Shown piece after piece: positions 9,347 through 18,873 of a stretch of 64,000 nucleotides of DNA (position 1 is its first letter; every line of letters starts with the position of its first letter). The notes under the pieces were generated by a model. It had not been told where the DNA came from and searched no databases. It saw nothing but the letters and a program-made list of their open reading frames with translations. The stretch is from CBDDBH01 sp965225625 (GTDB taxonomy: Bacteria; Pseudomonadota; Gammaproteobacteria; JADZEE01), in contig CBDDBH010000014.1 in assembly GCA_965225625.1 (NCBI GenBank), positions 1 through 64,000 on the forward strand, given 5' to 3'. The position numbers were made by a program, and so were the translations under genes.

Positions 9347-9611
9347 GCATCGCGCGGCGTGACCGCCAGGGATGGCGGAAATGCAGACCATGCACGCCTG
9401 CACGGATGCAGGCGGTACGAGTCCAGGGATGGACAAGGTACGACCCCATGGATGGGGGAGTTAGAAGTGAGTCCGGAACGGAACTCGAGAGCGAAGCAGG
9501 AAGCCAGAGCCGAGAACGACGCAGGAGGCCAAAGTCGACGAGTCCATGGATGGACGAGGTAGAACGACGCAGAAAGCCAAAGTCGAGGAGCGATAGTCTG
9601 CCCTTCATAAA
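9347..9611 (+). repeat. Hairpin-rich dispersed repeat, copy 1 (five NGGA hairpins)
   Basis: There is no convincing gene between 9327 and 9684. The stretch holds five perfect small palindromes: 9363-9378 (CCGCC/GGCGG stem), 9395-9414 (CGCCTG/CAGGCG), 9421-9434 (GTC/GAC), 9444-9457 (CCC/GGG) and 9542-9555 (GTC/GAC). Each has a CA-NGGA-TG core. GCAGAC (9383-9388) pairs with GTCTGC (9596-9601), enclosing four of the hairpins. About 14 GGA triplets occur in 240 bases. Sequence before and after the hairpins (GCATCGCG.GGCGTGACC, AACGACGCAG, GTCGAGGAGC, TCTGCCCTTC) recurs in the copy at 48.16-48.60 kb. It lies just downstream of the MerR-family gene in its sense orientation. Confidence 0.85.
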
Positions 9612-9627
9612 AACGGCGGGCTAAGCG

Positions 9628-9660
9628 AAAAAAAACCGGGCGAAGGTTGCCCTCCGCCGG
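9628..9660 (-). terminator. Rho-independent terminator of the KamA-type gene
   Basis: On the minus strand a GC-rich imperfect stem (arms 9651-9660 and 9636-9646, loop CAA) is followed by eight T residues (9635-9628). It sits 25 bases past the stop of the lysine aminomutase homologue. Confidence 0.7.
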
Positions 9661-9684
9661 GGTGGTGTGTTTTGGGGTGACTAA

Positions 9685-11052
9685 CTAATTTGGCAAGCCT
9701 GTCATACGTCGAAAGTCCTCTTCAAAGAAGAATTCTTTCTCCCCAAAAGCTGGCTCGAGATCATCGAGCCATGTCGCATTCTCATCGAACCGTGCGAAAA
9801 ACGGCCGCTGAACCCAGTCCGCATTCCGCCCCTGAATAAATCGCAGAACAAAAACCTTCTCGCCACCGACCTCAGTTACGCCTTGTACTTCGACCTTGCC
9901 GGGCGCGCAGCTCATCGACGGCCCACGCGCAGTGCGTGCGAGGCCGGAGACTTGCTGCATCGCGCCACGGTAGATCTGCCAGGTCCGGTGTAGTGGCACC
10001 TCGAAATAATTACGCGCGCCGGTATCGCGCTCAATAAACATGTAATACGGATAAATCCCCAAACGGACCTGTTCTCGCCACATTCGTGCCCAGACATCCG
10101 GGGCGTCATTGATATGTGCCAAAACGGGTGCCTGAGATCTAATGATTGCACCCGTCTGCCGAATGCGACTCACGGCTTGCGCAGCAATTTCCGGCTCAAG
10201 CTCCTGCCAGTGATTGACATGCGCCATGATGGCCACGTGTTTGCCGGCCTTTACCAGACGCTCGAACAAACGCAATAAATCATCGGCGTCGTCATCTGTG
10301 ACGAAACGCTGCGGCCAGTAGCTGAGCGCTTTGGTACCGATCCTCAATGTTTGCACATGGTCGAAGCGGGGCGACAACATTGGCTCTAGATAATTTCGCA
10401 AATGTCGCGTCTTCATGACCATCGGATCACCGCCAGTCACCAGTAAGTCGCTGACTTCGGAATGCTCTGCCAGATAGCGGTGTAGATCGCTGGCGTCGGA
10501 CGCCGAAAATTTCAGCGCTTTGTCGCCAACAAACTGCGCCCAACGAAAACAAAACGTGCAGTACGAATGGCAGGTTTGACCATGACTGGGGAAAAACAAG
10601 ACCGTCTCGCGGTATTTGTGTTGCATGCCATCGAGAGCCTGGCCATCGAGCATCGGTAGATTCAATGTTTGCTGGCCAGCCGGATGGGGGTTCAGTTCCC
10701 GTCGTAGCTGCGTCGCCAATGCTCGGATCTCAGGCGCAGCCGGATTAGAGCGCATCAGCCCGGCCATTTGATCGAAAAGGCGATCGTTGAGCATGCCTCG
10801 TTGCGGAAATGTAAGTTGAAATATGGGATCGTTCGGCACCTTGTCCCAATCAATAAGATTCTCTATGACATAGTTATTGACTCGAAACGGCAATACGTTC
10901 GCAACTACCCGCATCTCAAATCGCTGTTGCTCGGGTAATCCTCTGATCGCCGCGATTTGATCCAGGTTGCGCTCCGTATACACGCGAAAACGTTGCGCCG
11001 GAAAATCCGAAGCTTCTTGCTTCAGCAAACGCAAATGCTGATAGTTCCTCAT
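9685..11052 (-). CDS. KamA-family radical SAM aminomutase
   Basis: The 455-residue product has the radical-SAM cluster motif C161-HSY-C165-TF-C168 and the later SCAPGKVEVQG segment, whose lysine corresponds to the PLP-binding lysine of lysine 2,3-aminomutase. The family interconverts L-lysine and L-beta-lysine (or, in the shorter EpmB branch, serves EF-P modification). At 455 residues it is longer than EpmB and closer to free-standing KamA-type enzymes; no epmA, efp or acetyltransferase (ablB) is adjacent. Start is the ATG at 11052. Substrate is inferred from the family only. It stands alone between a repeat and an IS. Confidence 0.88.
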   Translation of the reverse strand: MRNYQHLRLLKQEASDFPAQRFRVYTERNLDQIAAIRGLPEQQRFEMRVVANVLPFRVNNYVIENLIDWDKVPNDPIFQLTFPQRGMLNDRLFDQMAGLMRSNPAAPEIRALATQLRRELNPHPAGQQTLNLPMLDGQALDGMQHKYRETVLFFPSHGQTCHSYCTFCFRWAQFVGDKALKFSASDASDLHRYLAEHSEVSDLLVTGGDPMVMKTRHLRNYLEPMLSPRFDHVQTLRIGTKALSYWPQRFVTDDDADDLLRLFERLVKAGKHVAIMAHVNHWQELEPEIAAQAVSRIRQTGAIIRSQAPVLAHINDAPDVWARMWREQVRLGIYPYYMFIERDTGARNYFEVPLHRTWQIYRGAMQQVSGLARTARGPSMSCAPGKVEVQGVTEVGGEKVFVLRFIQGRNADWVQRPFFARFDENATWLDDLEPAFGEKEFFFEEDFRRMTGLPN

Positions 11053-11420
11053 ACCCGTCCTTTTGGTTGGGTGAATCGTTCAAGCGCGCGACAATAGCGC
11101 TACGGAAAATACGAACGGTTCACGTGACTACTTTGCATTACCCCTCAACACGCGCCATTTTTAGGCGTAAGTGGCGTATGTTGATGAGGCTCTTTGACAG
11201 CGGCTGCCGATGCGTTTTTTATTTACCGGTCAATTTTTCTGCCGCTCGCCGCGCGAGGCTTCGGGCCTTATATCGACCCCCCAAACCCTATGGGCAGCAC
11301 CCTACCGAAATTCCCGCAATATGTCGAAAAGGCTGGAAATTTAAACTCCAATCATTGCTTTAAAAACTTTAACTAATTGAATTAAAGTGATTTTTTTATA
11401 ACGTTTGAGTTTGGCCTGCT
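11053..11420. other. Intergenic, no gene supported
   Basis: This 368-base stretch between the KamA-type gene and the IS1182-type element is AT-richer than its surroundings near 11370-11410. Short plus-strand frames (for example 11067-11363) have no ribosome-binding site or recognisable product. It probably holds the promoter of the leftward kamA-type gene; I could not pin one down. Confidence 0.5.
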
Positions 11421-12994
11421 CTAGCAGTCTGTCGGACTTAGGATGAATCCAGCGGCCGTGGAGCGGGTCTGAGCCGACGGATCACCGTTCGAGTACTCAT
11501 GATGCGTGTCGGAGTCGCAAGATCATGACGGATACAGCGCTCCGCGTCCGTTTCTTATCCCCTCAATACCGCCATCCGGCGAATGTTCCACGCCATCGTC
11601 ACCAGCGACCATTCTCCGCTTACTGCTTCAAGCCCACGCAGGAGAAACTGCCGGAACCCCATCCGGGCCTTGATGATACCGAACACCGGTTCCACGGTCT
11701 GCTTGCGCAGCCCATACACCGCACGCCCGGCACGGGTCTTCAGTCGATGCTTCATGTGCGCCACCGCGTCGGCCGGCTCGGCCAGCGGCGGCGGTTCACC
11801 GAAGCGTTCTTGCCAAGGCAGATGATGCGACTCGCGCCCCATGGCCAACAGCGGGTCGATGGCCGCATCGATGCAGGCGGTGACGTTCGCCTCACTGAAG
11901 TAGCCGGCGTCGGCGAGCAGCTGCGTGACCGACCCGAGGTCGTCGGGCAGCTCGCTCAGGGCGTCGAGCATCGGGGCGAGCTGCTGCTTATCGTTGGCGG
12001 CTTGAGTGATCGCGGGCGCGATGACGAGCATCGTATTGGTGTCCACCGCCGCTTGGGCATTGTAGCTCTGCTCAAAGCCCCCGCCCGGCGCCGGCATGAT
12101 GCGTGAGTCCGCGTCGGTGAGATTGACCTGATCCTTGGTGCTCGGACCGGACACGGGCGGTGTCGGGGGCTTGCCCCGCGGCTTCTTTCCGGTGCGCTTT
12201 TGCTTGTCCTTGCGCGCTTTGACCTTGGCCTCGTACTCGGCCTGCTCATGCGCGAACCGCTCGGCCGCACGCGCCTCAATCTCGGCTTTGGCGTCCTTTA
12301 TCGCCTGCAACCGCGCTTCGCGGCGCGCCAGCTCCTCGGGGATATTCAACCCCTCAAGCAGCGGCTCGGCATCGGCCGCTTCGGCACGCGCCAGCAACTC
12401 CTTCACCTCCGCTTGCAACTGCGCCTCGAGCTTCTCGGCATGCCCATAGGACAGCGCGCTGTGGCGCGAGGCGTTGGCATGCACCTTCGTCCCATCCAGG
12501 GCCACCGTCCCCAGCTTCACCAGCTTCATCTCCTGGGCTATGCTGAGCACCTGCACAAACAGCGCCTCGATTTCCTTGAGAAAACGCTTGCGGAACGTGC
12601 ACAGCGTGTCGTGATCGGGATGCGTGTTGGCGGCGATGTAGCGAAACGCCAGCGACTCGTAGCTCGCCTGCTCGATGCGCCGGCTGGAATAGGTGCCCGT
12701 GGCATAGCCGTAGAGCAGCAGCGCCACCAGCATCGACGGATGATACGCCGCCGAGCCTGCGCCGCGGTACTGGCGGGTCAACCCCGAGAGGTCCAGCTGA
12801 TCCACGATGTCTACCACGAAGCGCGCCAGATGGTCCTCAGGCAGCCATTCGTCGACCGAGGGCGGCAGCAGAAAGGCTGTGTCACGATCGCATTGACGGA
12901 AGTGGTTCATGTGCGCTTACTCATTGGATCCAGGACTATTGATCTGATCGATGCAAGCATGAATAGTTCAACGCTAAGTCCGACAGACTGCTAG
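11421..12994 (-). mobile_element. Intact IS1182-family insertion sequence
   Basis: Perfect 21-base inverted repeats bound the element: 11421-11441 reads CTAGCAGTCTGTCGGACTTA followed by G, and its exact complement is at 12974-12994. The outermost CTAG is a palindrome and may be the 4-bp target duplication, leaving 17-bp terminal repeats. One full-length transposase gene fills the middle and there are no visible disruptions, so the element is probably recent and active. Confidence 0.92.
11555..12910 (-). CDS. IS1182-family transposase
   Basis: The 451-residue protein starts MNHFRQCDRDTAFLLPPSVD, a typical IS1182/IS5-like DDE transposase N-terminus (DUF772). It continues with ALDGTKVHANASRH, the coiled and lysine-rich middle (about residues 175-250) and the C-terminal TVEPVFGIIKARMGFRQF segment containing the last catalytic acidic residue. 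Catalytic Asp candidates are in LDGTK and LLADAGYFSE. The gene is uninterrupted and occupies nearly the whole element. It reads leftward and its start is the ATG at 12910. Confidence 0.93.
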   Translation of the reverse strand: MNHFRQCDRDTAFLLPPSVDEWLPEDHLARFVVDIVDQLDLSGLTRQYRGAGSAAYHPSMLVALLLYGYATGTYSSRRIEQASYESLAFRYIAANTHPDHDTLCTFRKRFLKEIEALFVQVLSIAQEMKLVKLGTVALDGTKVHANASRHSALSYGHAEKLEAQLQAEVKELLARAEAADAEPLLEGLNIPEELARREARLQAIKDAKAEIEARAAERFAHEQAEYEAKVKARKDKQKRTGKKPRGKPPTPPVSGPSTKDQVNLTDADSRIMPAPGGGFEQSYNAQAAVDTNTMLVIAPAITQAANDKQQLAPMLDALSELPDDLGSVTQLLADAGYFSEANVTACIDAAIDPLLAMGRESHHLPWQERFGEPPPLAEPADAVAHMKHRLKTRAGRAVYGLRKQTVEPVFGIIKARMGFRQFLLRGLEAVSGEWSLVTMAWNIRRMAVLRG

Positions 12995-13501
12995 CTGCCG
13001 CGTAACTTACACCGTGTAGCAAGTGTCGTTTTTGCAACAGTATTCCGGCGCTTGAGGCCTACGCCAAAAAGTCCTCAGATCATATAGATTTCAATACCTT
13101 GGGCTTGGGACCAAAGCTGACAGGAGGGCGTTGGGAAAAAGCATCAAACCGCATTATGGGTGCGGTTAAGCCATTATAATCACGAAACTTTCTGTGTTTG
13201 ATTTGAACAAACGTAAGGGTACGCGAAGAACGATGTTCGCCCGGGAATTCGCGACACGATTTCGAAGCCGCAGTTGCCGGACGAATTGCCTACCGTGGAA
13301 TTTGGTGATAAAGCTGAGTAGCGTTCGCTTCATTAATGCCCGCCCAGTATGAATGCCATGGCATTGTCGCCACAGCCCAACAGTAATCACCTGTGAACAG
13401 CGCGAACCAGTTCACACACGGGATCGATAACGGTTTGATAAATATAAAGTTGACTTAGCTGGTACGAATATTGCCCTTTTTCCATTATCGGGACGGCGCA
13501 G
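12995..13501. other. Intergenic, no gene supported
   Basis: About 500 bases between the IS right end and the secreted peptidase gene. The only open frames are short (for example 13166-13390 on the minus strand), without a ribosome-binding site or recognisable composition. I see no repeat or RNA gene. The promoter of the next gene presumably lies near its right end. Confidence 0.5.
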
Positions 13502-15133
13502 TTGCGGCCTCTACCGCGAGCTGACTCGCAAAGCGCGGTGACAGCGACTTACGGAAGAGCATGGCGCCTCGTGCTCAGGCTAGCCTGCCGCACTGCGTTC
13601 GCCCCGGTACCAATTGCTAACGCTGTGCCTCCCAGGCAAGAACCGATTGGCCGTTACCGAGGTGTTTCAGGCGTTGTCGCCTGTTCCATGCTTGCGTGCG
13701 CAACCGTGCTACTGAATGTGGTTGCCGCCAACGTCTACGCGCAAACAATTCATCGCTACACCGTCGTGCCAGCCACCGATCTAAAAACGCTGGAGGTAAC
13801 AGCGTGTTTTGATGGCATTCCCCCGGCGTATTTAACTACGACCGAAAGACGGGCTCACCGGTATCTCAGAGCACCGCGGGTTGTCGGCGGCACATCCTTG
13901 AAAATTCGAGGCCGCCAGCAGATCTCTCTACATCAGCTTGCCCCGGATACGTGCGTGGAATACAGCGTTGACTTGCGTAATGTGCGTATCCAATCGCGTT
14001 GGTCGCGAGAGAGACGAAGCGGCCGCGATCGAATGATGCCGTTCAACGTCTGGCTCTGGCGCCCGCAAACGCTGGCGGCCGATTCCGACATAGAGCTGCG
14101 CTTCGTGCGCGCCGGTCAAATCAATATCTCCGCGCCCTGGCGCCTGGTTAGACGATCTCAGGACGAGGTAATTTATCGACTTGGGCACACGCCCCACGAT
14201 TGGAATTCGACAGTCGTATTCGGGCGGTTCGAAGTGAGCGAATTAGTGTTTGCGCAGACACGCTTACGTATTGTGGTTGTCGATGCTACGCCGCCTGCAC
14301 GTGTGGGAGAAGTCAAGCAGTGGTTACGGCATGCCGCTGCGTCGGTCACCGAAATCTACGGTCGCTTTCCGTTGGACTCAGCACAAATAATCATTGTGCC
14401 CATTGGTTCAAGCGAGGAAGCAGTGCCGTTCGGACACGTTTTGCGTGGCGGCGGCTCGGCCGTTCGTTTCTTTATTGATCAAACGCGCCCGCTTTCGCAA
14501 TACACCACGGATTGGACTGCGATACACGAGCTGACCCATCTTGCACATCCTTTTTTCCAGGACCAGGACCGTTGGCTCGCGGAAGGGATTGCCAGCTACT
14601 ACCAGAGTGTATTGCGGGCGCGAAACACTGTGCTGAGTCAGCGCCGAGCGTGGCAAAAGCTTTATGAAGGCTTTCAACGCGGCATTACAGCTACGAATCG
14701 TCGCCGGACCTTACTGCAAGCGACCGAAGGCGGATGGAGTCGCGGCGAGATCATGCGGATCTATTGGAGCGGGGCCGCTATCGCGCTGCTTGCGGATGTC
14801 GAGCTGCGTGAACGTTCCGGCGGCCTGCAGTCGTTAGACACAGCGCTCGGTGCATTCCAGTCATGCTGCCTACCGAGCGAACGTCTGTGGACAGCGCAGG
14901 AGTTCTTAGGGCGCCTGGATGAGTTAACCGCAACTTCGGTGTTCAGCGAACTCTATCGCGCTCACGCCAATTCCAGGCAATTCCCCGAATTCTCCGAAGC
15001 TTTCCAGCGGCTCGGTATCACTGTCGTCGACGGCAAAGTTCATCTGCTTGAATCGGCGCCACTACGGGAGCAGCGCGACGCGATCATGACTCCGGGTGAG
15101 CATTGGGATTCAAATCGAGAATTGCTTAATTAG
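13502..15133 (+). CDS. Secreted gluzincin-type metallopeptidase (M1/M61-like)
   Basis: The centre of the protein carries HELTH followed about 20 residues later by WLAEGIASYYQ, the HExxH...E zinc site of gluzincins such as M1 and M61 peptidases. An N-terminal hydrophobic stretch ending NVYAQ looks like an export signal. The longest frame begins with a TTG at 13502 (543 residues); an ATG at 13688 directly before the hydrophobic segment is an alternative and would leave a short signal without a basic tip. The N-terminal half (about residues 80-270) looks beta-rich. Substrate and partners are unknown. Confidence 0.75.
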   Translation: MRPLPRADSQSAVTATYGRAWRLVLRLACRTAFAPVPIANAVPPRQEPIGRYRGVSGVVACSMLACATVLLNVVAANVYAQTIHRYTVVPATDLKTLEVTACFDGIPPAYLTTTERRAHRYLRAPRVVGGTSLKIRGRQQISLHQLAPDTCVEYSVDLRNVRIQSRWSRERRSGRDRMMPFNVWLWRPQTLAADSDIELRFVRAGQINISAPWRLVRRSQDEVIYRLGHTPHDWNSTVVFGRFEVSELVFAQTRLRIVVVDATPPARVGEVKQWLRHAAASVTEIYGRFPLDSAQIIIVPIGSSEEAVPFGHVLRGGGSAVRFFIDQTRPLSQYTTDWTAIHELTHLAHPFFQDQDRWLAEGIASYYQSVLRARNTVLSQRRAWQKLYEGFQRGITATNRRRTLLQATEGGWSRGEIMRIYWSGAAIALLADVELRERSGGLQSLDTALGAFQSCCLPSERLWTAQEFLGRLDELTATSVFSELYRAHANSRQFPEFSEAFQRLGITVVDGKVHLLESAPLREQRDAIMTPGEHWDSNRELLN

Positions 15134-15223
15134 CTCAAGCGCGCTTACGGACGCGGCCGCGACTGTAACCTCAGCATACGCTCCAGTACAATACCGGGCC
15201 TTTTTGTCACCGGTCGTCAAACA

Positions 15224-16285
15224 ATGCCGCTTCAAACAGAAGACCTGCGGATCCGCGAATCGCAGCAGGTGATCTCCCCAGCCCAATTGCACGACGAGAT
15301 CCCAATCAGCGAGCGGGCAGCGCAAACGGTGTATTACGCACGCCAGCTTATTCAGAAGATCTTAACCGGGGAGGATCCGCGGCTGATGTTGATCGCCGGG
15401 CCATGCTCCATCCACGATCCGGAAGCGGCACGTGACTATGCCACGCGCCTAAAATCACTGGCGGTTGAGCTTAGCTCGGACCTGCTCGTGGTGATGCGCG
15501 TCTACTTCGAGAAACCCCGCACGACGATCGGCTGGAAAGGTCTGATCAACGATCCCGGTCTGGACCATAGCTTCCGTATCAACGATGGTCTGCGCGCGGC
15601 AAGACGCCTTCTGGTCGATTTGAATGAGATGGGTCTTCCCGCGGGTACCGAATTCCTGGATCCCATTTCTCCACAGTATTACGCAGACCTCATTTCCTGG
15701 GGAGCCATCGGGGCGCGTACGACAGAAAGCCAGGTCCATCGTGAACTGGCCAGCGGTCTGTCATGCCCCATCGGATTCAAGAACGCCACAGATGGCGGCG
15801 TGCAAATCGCCATTGACGCGGTCAAGTCCGCATCAAACCCGCATCATTTTCTCGGCGTCACCCACTCGGGCCAGTCCGCCATCCTGAGCACTACTGGCAA
15901 TCCCGACTGTCACGTAATCCTGCGGGGCGGTGACGACAAACCCAATTATTATCCGGACGATATCAAAGCCGTCGCCGCGCGCCTGTTAGCGGCCGGGTTG
16001 CGGGCACAGATGGTAGTAGACTGCAGTCACGCCAACAGTGGTAAGAAACACGAGCAGCAGATTAACGTCGCCAGAGACGTCGGCGGCCAAATCGCGCAAG
16101 GTGATCGACGTATCTTTGCGCTGATGTTGGAGAGCAATATCGTCGCAGGCCGCCAGGATCTGGTCGCAGGCGGCTCACTGCAGTACGGGCAAAGCGTAAC
16201 GGACGCCTGCCTGGGGTGGGAGGAGAGCGAAGCGCTCATACGTGAACTTGCCGCGTATTCAGCCGATAGGGTGCAGAAATTATAA
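15224..16285 (+). CDS. 3-deoxy-7-phosphoheptulonate (DAHP) synthase, class I
   Basis: It catalyses the first step of the shikimate pathway, joining phosphoenolpyruvate and erythrose 4-phosphate. The 353-residue length, LIAGPCSIHDPEAARDYA near residue 55, GWKGLINDPGLDHSF, IGARTTESQVHRE and VDCSHANSGKKHEQQ all match the AroF/AroG/AroH family and include metal- and substrate-binding residues. Which allosteric type (Phe, Tyr or Trp) cannot be told reliably, so no specific symbol is given. It precedes glnS by 120 bases on the same strand. Confidence 0.95.
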   Translation: MPLQTEDLRIRESQQVISPAQLHDEIPISERAAQTVYYARQLIQKILTGEDPRLMLIAGPCSIHDPEAARDYATRLKSLAVELSSDLLVVMRVYFEKPRTTIGWKGLINDPGLDHSFRINDGLRAARRLLVDLNEMGLPAGTEFLDPISPQYYADLISWGAIGARTTESQVHRELASGLSCPIGFKNATDGGVQIAIDAVKSASNPHHFLGVTHSGQSAILSTTGNPDCHVILRGGDDKPNYYPDDIKAVAARLLAAGLRAQMVVDCSHANSGKKHEQQINVARDVGGQIAQGDRRIFALMLESNIVAGRQDLVAGGSLQYGQSVTDACLGWEESEALIRELAAYSADRVQKL

Positions 16286-16405
16286 GTCGTGTTTTAGACA
16301 GGTATCGCAAGCCAAGCGCCGTGGAAATCAGCAGGACCGGACGAACGGTGCTGCCCGGGGCTGCGCAACGATATAATCGATCGGGATAATCATCGACAGA
16401 CCCCA

Positions 16406-18097
16406 ATGAACGACGCCAACGCAACGCCTTCGGCAGATTTTATTCGCAACATCATCTCCGCCGACCTGGAAGCGGGCAAGAACGACGGCAAGGTGGCCAC
16501 CCGCTTTCCGCCAGAGCCCAATGGCTACCTGCACATTGGACATGCCAAGTCTATCTGTCTCAATTTCGGCGTAGCCGAGCAATTCGGCGGCCATTGCACT
16601 ATGCGCTTTGATGACACCAATCCGGGCAAAGAGGCGATCGAGTTTAAAGAAGCTATCCTGGATGACGTGCGTTGGTTGGGGTTCGACTGGGGTGATCGTC
16701 AAACCCACGCCTCGGACTACTTCGAGACGCTGTACCGGTATGCCATCGATTTGATCAATGCCGACCTGGCCTATGTCGACAGCCTCAGTGCCGACGATAT
16801 CCGCAGTTACCGGGGCACACTCAAACAGCCCGGCCGTCCAAGTCCATTTCGAGAGCGAAGCATCGCTGATAACCTCGATTTGTTCGAGCGCATGAAAAAC
16901 GGCGAATTCGCTGACGGCGAGCACGTGTTGCGCGCGAAAATCGACATGGCATCGCCAAATATCAATATGCGTGATCCGACGATTTATCGGATCCGTCGGG
17001 CGGTGCATCAGCAGACAGGGGACACGTGGTGCGTTTATCCAATGTACGATTTCACGCATTGCCTGTCGGACGCATTGGAGGGCATTACCCATTCACTATG
17101 CTCATTGGAGTTTGAAGATCACCGGCCGCTGTACGACTGGTTTCTCAATCACCTGGATGTCCCGAGTCACCCGCAGCAAATCGAGTTCGCCCGCTTGAAC
17201 CTGAATTACACCGTAATGAGCAAGCGCAAGCTGCACGAACTGGTCGATGGCGGTTTTGTAGACGGCTGGGACGATCCACGACTGCCGACCTTGGCCGGTA
17301 TGCGTCGGCGCGGGTATGGAGCCGAGGCTATCCGTGATTTCTGTGAACGCATAGGCGTAACAAAAAAGGATACGGTTATCGAGATGCGTCTGCTCGAAAA
17401 TTGCCTGCGTGAAACGCTGGATGCCCGCGCCTCGAGGGTCATGGGCGTGCTGCGTCCATTACGGGTGGTTATCGAAAACTACCCTGAGAACGGATCAGAA
17501 GAGCTGGAGGCGCGCAATCACCCCAATGACGAGTCGCTGGGAACTCGGCAACTGCCATTTTCCCGCGTCCTGTACATCGAGCAGGACGATTTCATGGAAG
17601 ATCCACCGAAGAAATACTTTCGCCTGGCTCCAGGGCGCGAAGTACGCTTGCGCTACGCCTATTTCATCACCTGCAACGAAGTCATCAAAGATAGCGATGG
17701 CAATGTCGTGGAGCTGCGCTGCAGCTACGACCCCGAAACACGCGGCGGATCGGCGCCCGATGGGCGCAAAGTAAAAGGCACCATCCACTGGCTGTCCGCA
17801 GCGCATGCCATCGCAGCGGAAGTACGCCTGTACGACCGGCTTTTTCTCGACCCGCTGCCTGATACAGGCGGCGAAATGACGAAACTACTCAACCCGGACT
17901 CGCTGGTTACGCTGCATGACTGTCTGGTTGAACCGAGTCTCGCCCGTGCCGTGGCGCTGGAGCCGTATCAGTTCGAACGCACCGGCTATTTCACCGTCGA
18001 TTCAGTTGAGCGACGGAGCGACCGGCTGGTTTTCAATCGCACGGTTACGTTGCGCGATAGCTGGGCGAAGCTTGAGCGCAAACCGCACAACCGCTGA
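16406..18097 (+). CDS. glnS: Glutaminyl-tRNA synthetase
   Basis: The 563-residue class I synthetase carries PPEPNGYLHIGHAKS (HIGH at residues 43-46) and the KMSKS equivalent VMSKRKL near residue 270, followed by the C-terminal beta-barrel anticodon-binding domains. FPPEPNG and MRFDDTNP are characteristic of GlnRS as opposed to GluRS. Length agrees with bacterial GlnRS. The presence of GlnRS rather than only GatCAB fits a gamma- or betaproteobacterium. The start ATG at 16406 is followed by the expected N-terminal extension. Confidence 0.97.
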   Translation: MNDANATPSADFIRNIISADLEAGKNDGKVATRFPPEPNGYLHIGHAKSICLNFGVAEQFGGHCTMRFDDTNPGKEAIEFKEAILDDVRWLGFDWGDRQTHASDYFETLYRYAIDLINADLAYVDSLSADDIRSYRGTLKQPGRPSPFRERSIADNLDLFERMKNGEFADGEHVLRAKIDMASPNINMRDPTIYRIRRAVHQQTGDTWCVYPMYDFTHCLSDALEGITHSLCSLEFEDHRPLYDWFLNHLDVPSHPQQIEFARLNLNYTVMSKRKLHELVDGGFVDGWDDPRLPTLAGMRRRGYGAEAIRDFCERIGVTKKDTVIEMRLLENCLRETLDARASRVMGVLRPLRVVIENYPENGSEELEARNHPNDESLGTRQLPFSRVLYIEQDDFMEDPPKKYFRLAPGREVRLRYAYFITCNEVIKDSDGNVVELRCSYDPETRGGSAPDGRKVKGTIHWLSAAHAIAAEVRLYDRLFLDPLPDTGGEMTKLLNPDSLVTLHDCLVEPSLARAVALEPYQFERTGYFTVDSVERRSDRLVFNRTVTLRDSWAKLERKPHNR

Positions 18098-18223
18098 CTT
18101 TCCGACTAAATAGTCATCCTTGTACGCACGTTTGCAACACGAGAGCCCGTACTGGAGTTGATCTGCGCCGCCGCCTTATTGTTTGCAACAACTGTGCGAC
18201 CGATGCGGGTCACAACCGTTGCA

Positions 18224-18844
18224 CTAATACAGACTTTCCTGATATTCGTGCTCGATCTTTTCCTGCACCTCTTGCGCAGACATCGGTGCGTTGATCTGGT
18301 CCTTAACAACCTGACCGAAAGGAGGTATCACGCCGGGGGCGATGTGCTGTTCGGCGTCCCAAAGTTTCGAACGAATGACGGCTTTGCCGCAGTGCATATA
18401 CGCCTTGGTCACTTTCACCAGCGTTGCTGCCCGCGGCAGTTTTGACCCGACCTCGCCAAGCTTTAGAAGATCCGTGTCCCGTACAATCTCGACCTCGCCG
18501 TGGATCCGCAGCGTTTCGCTTATACCCGGGATAAAGAAAATCAGCGATACCTTCGGGTTTTCCACCATATTCTGAAAACTTTCGACTTTGTTATTTCCCA
18601 GTCGATCGGGGATCAACAAAGTTAAATCATCCAGGACTTTTACGAATCCGGGCGCGTCGCCTTTCGGTGACACCGCCGGCTGCCCGTCGGCACCAGCGCT
18701 AGCCAGACACATGAACGGTGAATTTTCGATGAAACGTCTGTGGTGCTTGTCCAGTTGCGGTTTTTCGCATGCAACCGCAATGTCCAACGGCGTGCCGAAG
18801 TGCGCGCGCAATGCCTGCCCATTATTAATAGTGTCTTGTGCCAT
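18224..18844 (-). CDS. PPOX-type FMN-binding protein (MSMEG_1061-like)
   Basis: The 206-residue protein has the split-barrel flavin fold of the pyridoxamine 5'-phosphate oxidase superfamily. Segments AGADGQPAVSPKGD, LLIPDRLGNNK and ETLRIHGEVEIVRD are typical of the MSMEG_1061-like group. Members bind FMN or F420, but reactions are mostly unknown. It lies 29 bases downstream of the crp-type gene on the same strand and is likely co-transcribed with it. Confidence 0.85.
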   Translation of the reverse strand: MAQDTINNGQALRAHFGTPLDIAVACEKPQLDKHHRRFIENSPFMCLASAGADGQPAVSPKGDAPGFVKVLDDLTLLIPDRLGNNKVESFQNMVENPKVSLIFFIPGISETLRIHGEVEIVRDTDLLKLGEVGSKLPRAATLVKVTKAYMHCGKAVIRSKLWDAEQHIAPGVIPPFGQVVKDQINAPMSAQEVQEKIEHEYQESLY

Positions 18845-18873
18845 TCGTCATCTCCTCGGCAGCACCGCTACGC

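Noticed and set aside
9355..9560. Possible CRISPR or tandem-repeat array
   Set aside because: Units are palindromes of different stem sequence and unequal spacing, with no constant repeat or unique spacers and no cas genes.
9263..9624. Overlapping open frames across the hairpin repeat
   Set aside because: They translate palindromic repeat units, overlap the regulator gene, have no ribosome-binding site and match no protein pattern.
11067..11376. Two overlapping short plus-strand frames left of the IS
   Set aside because: No ribosome-binding site, atypical composition and no recognisable family.
13166..13390. 74-codon minus-strand frame
   Set aside because: No start signals or recognisable features; probably chance in a gene-free gap.
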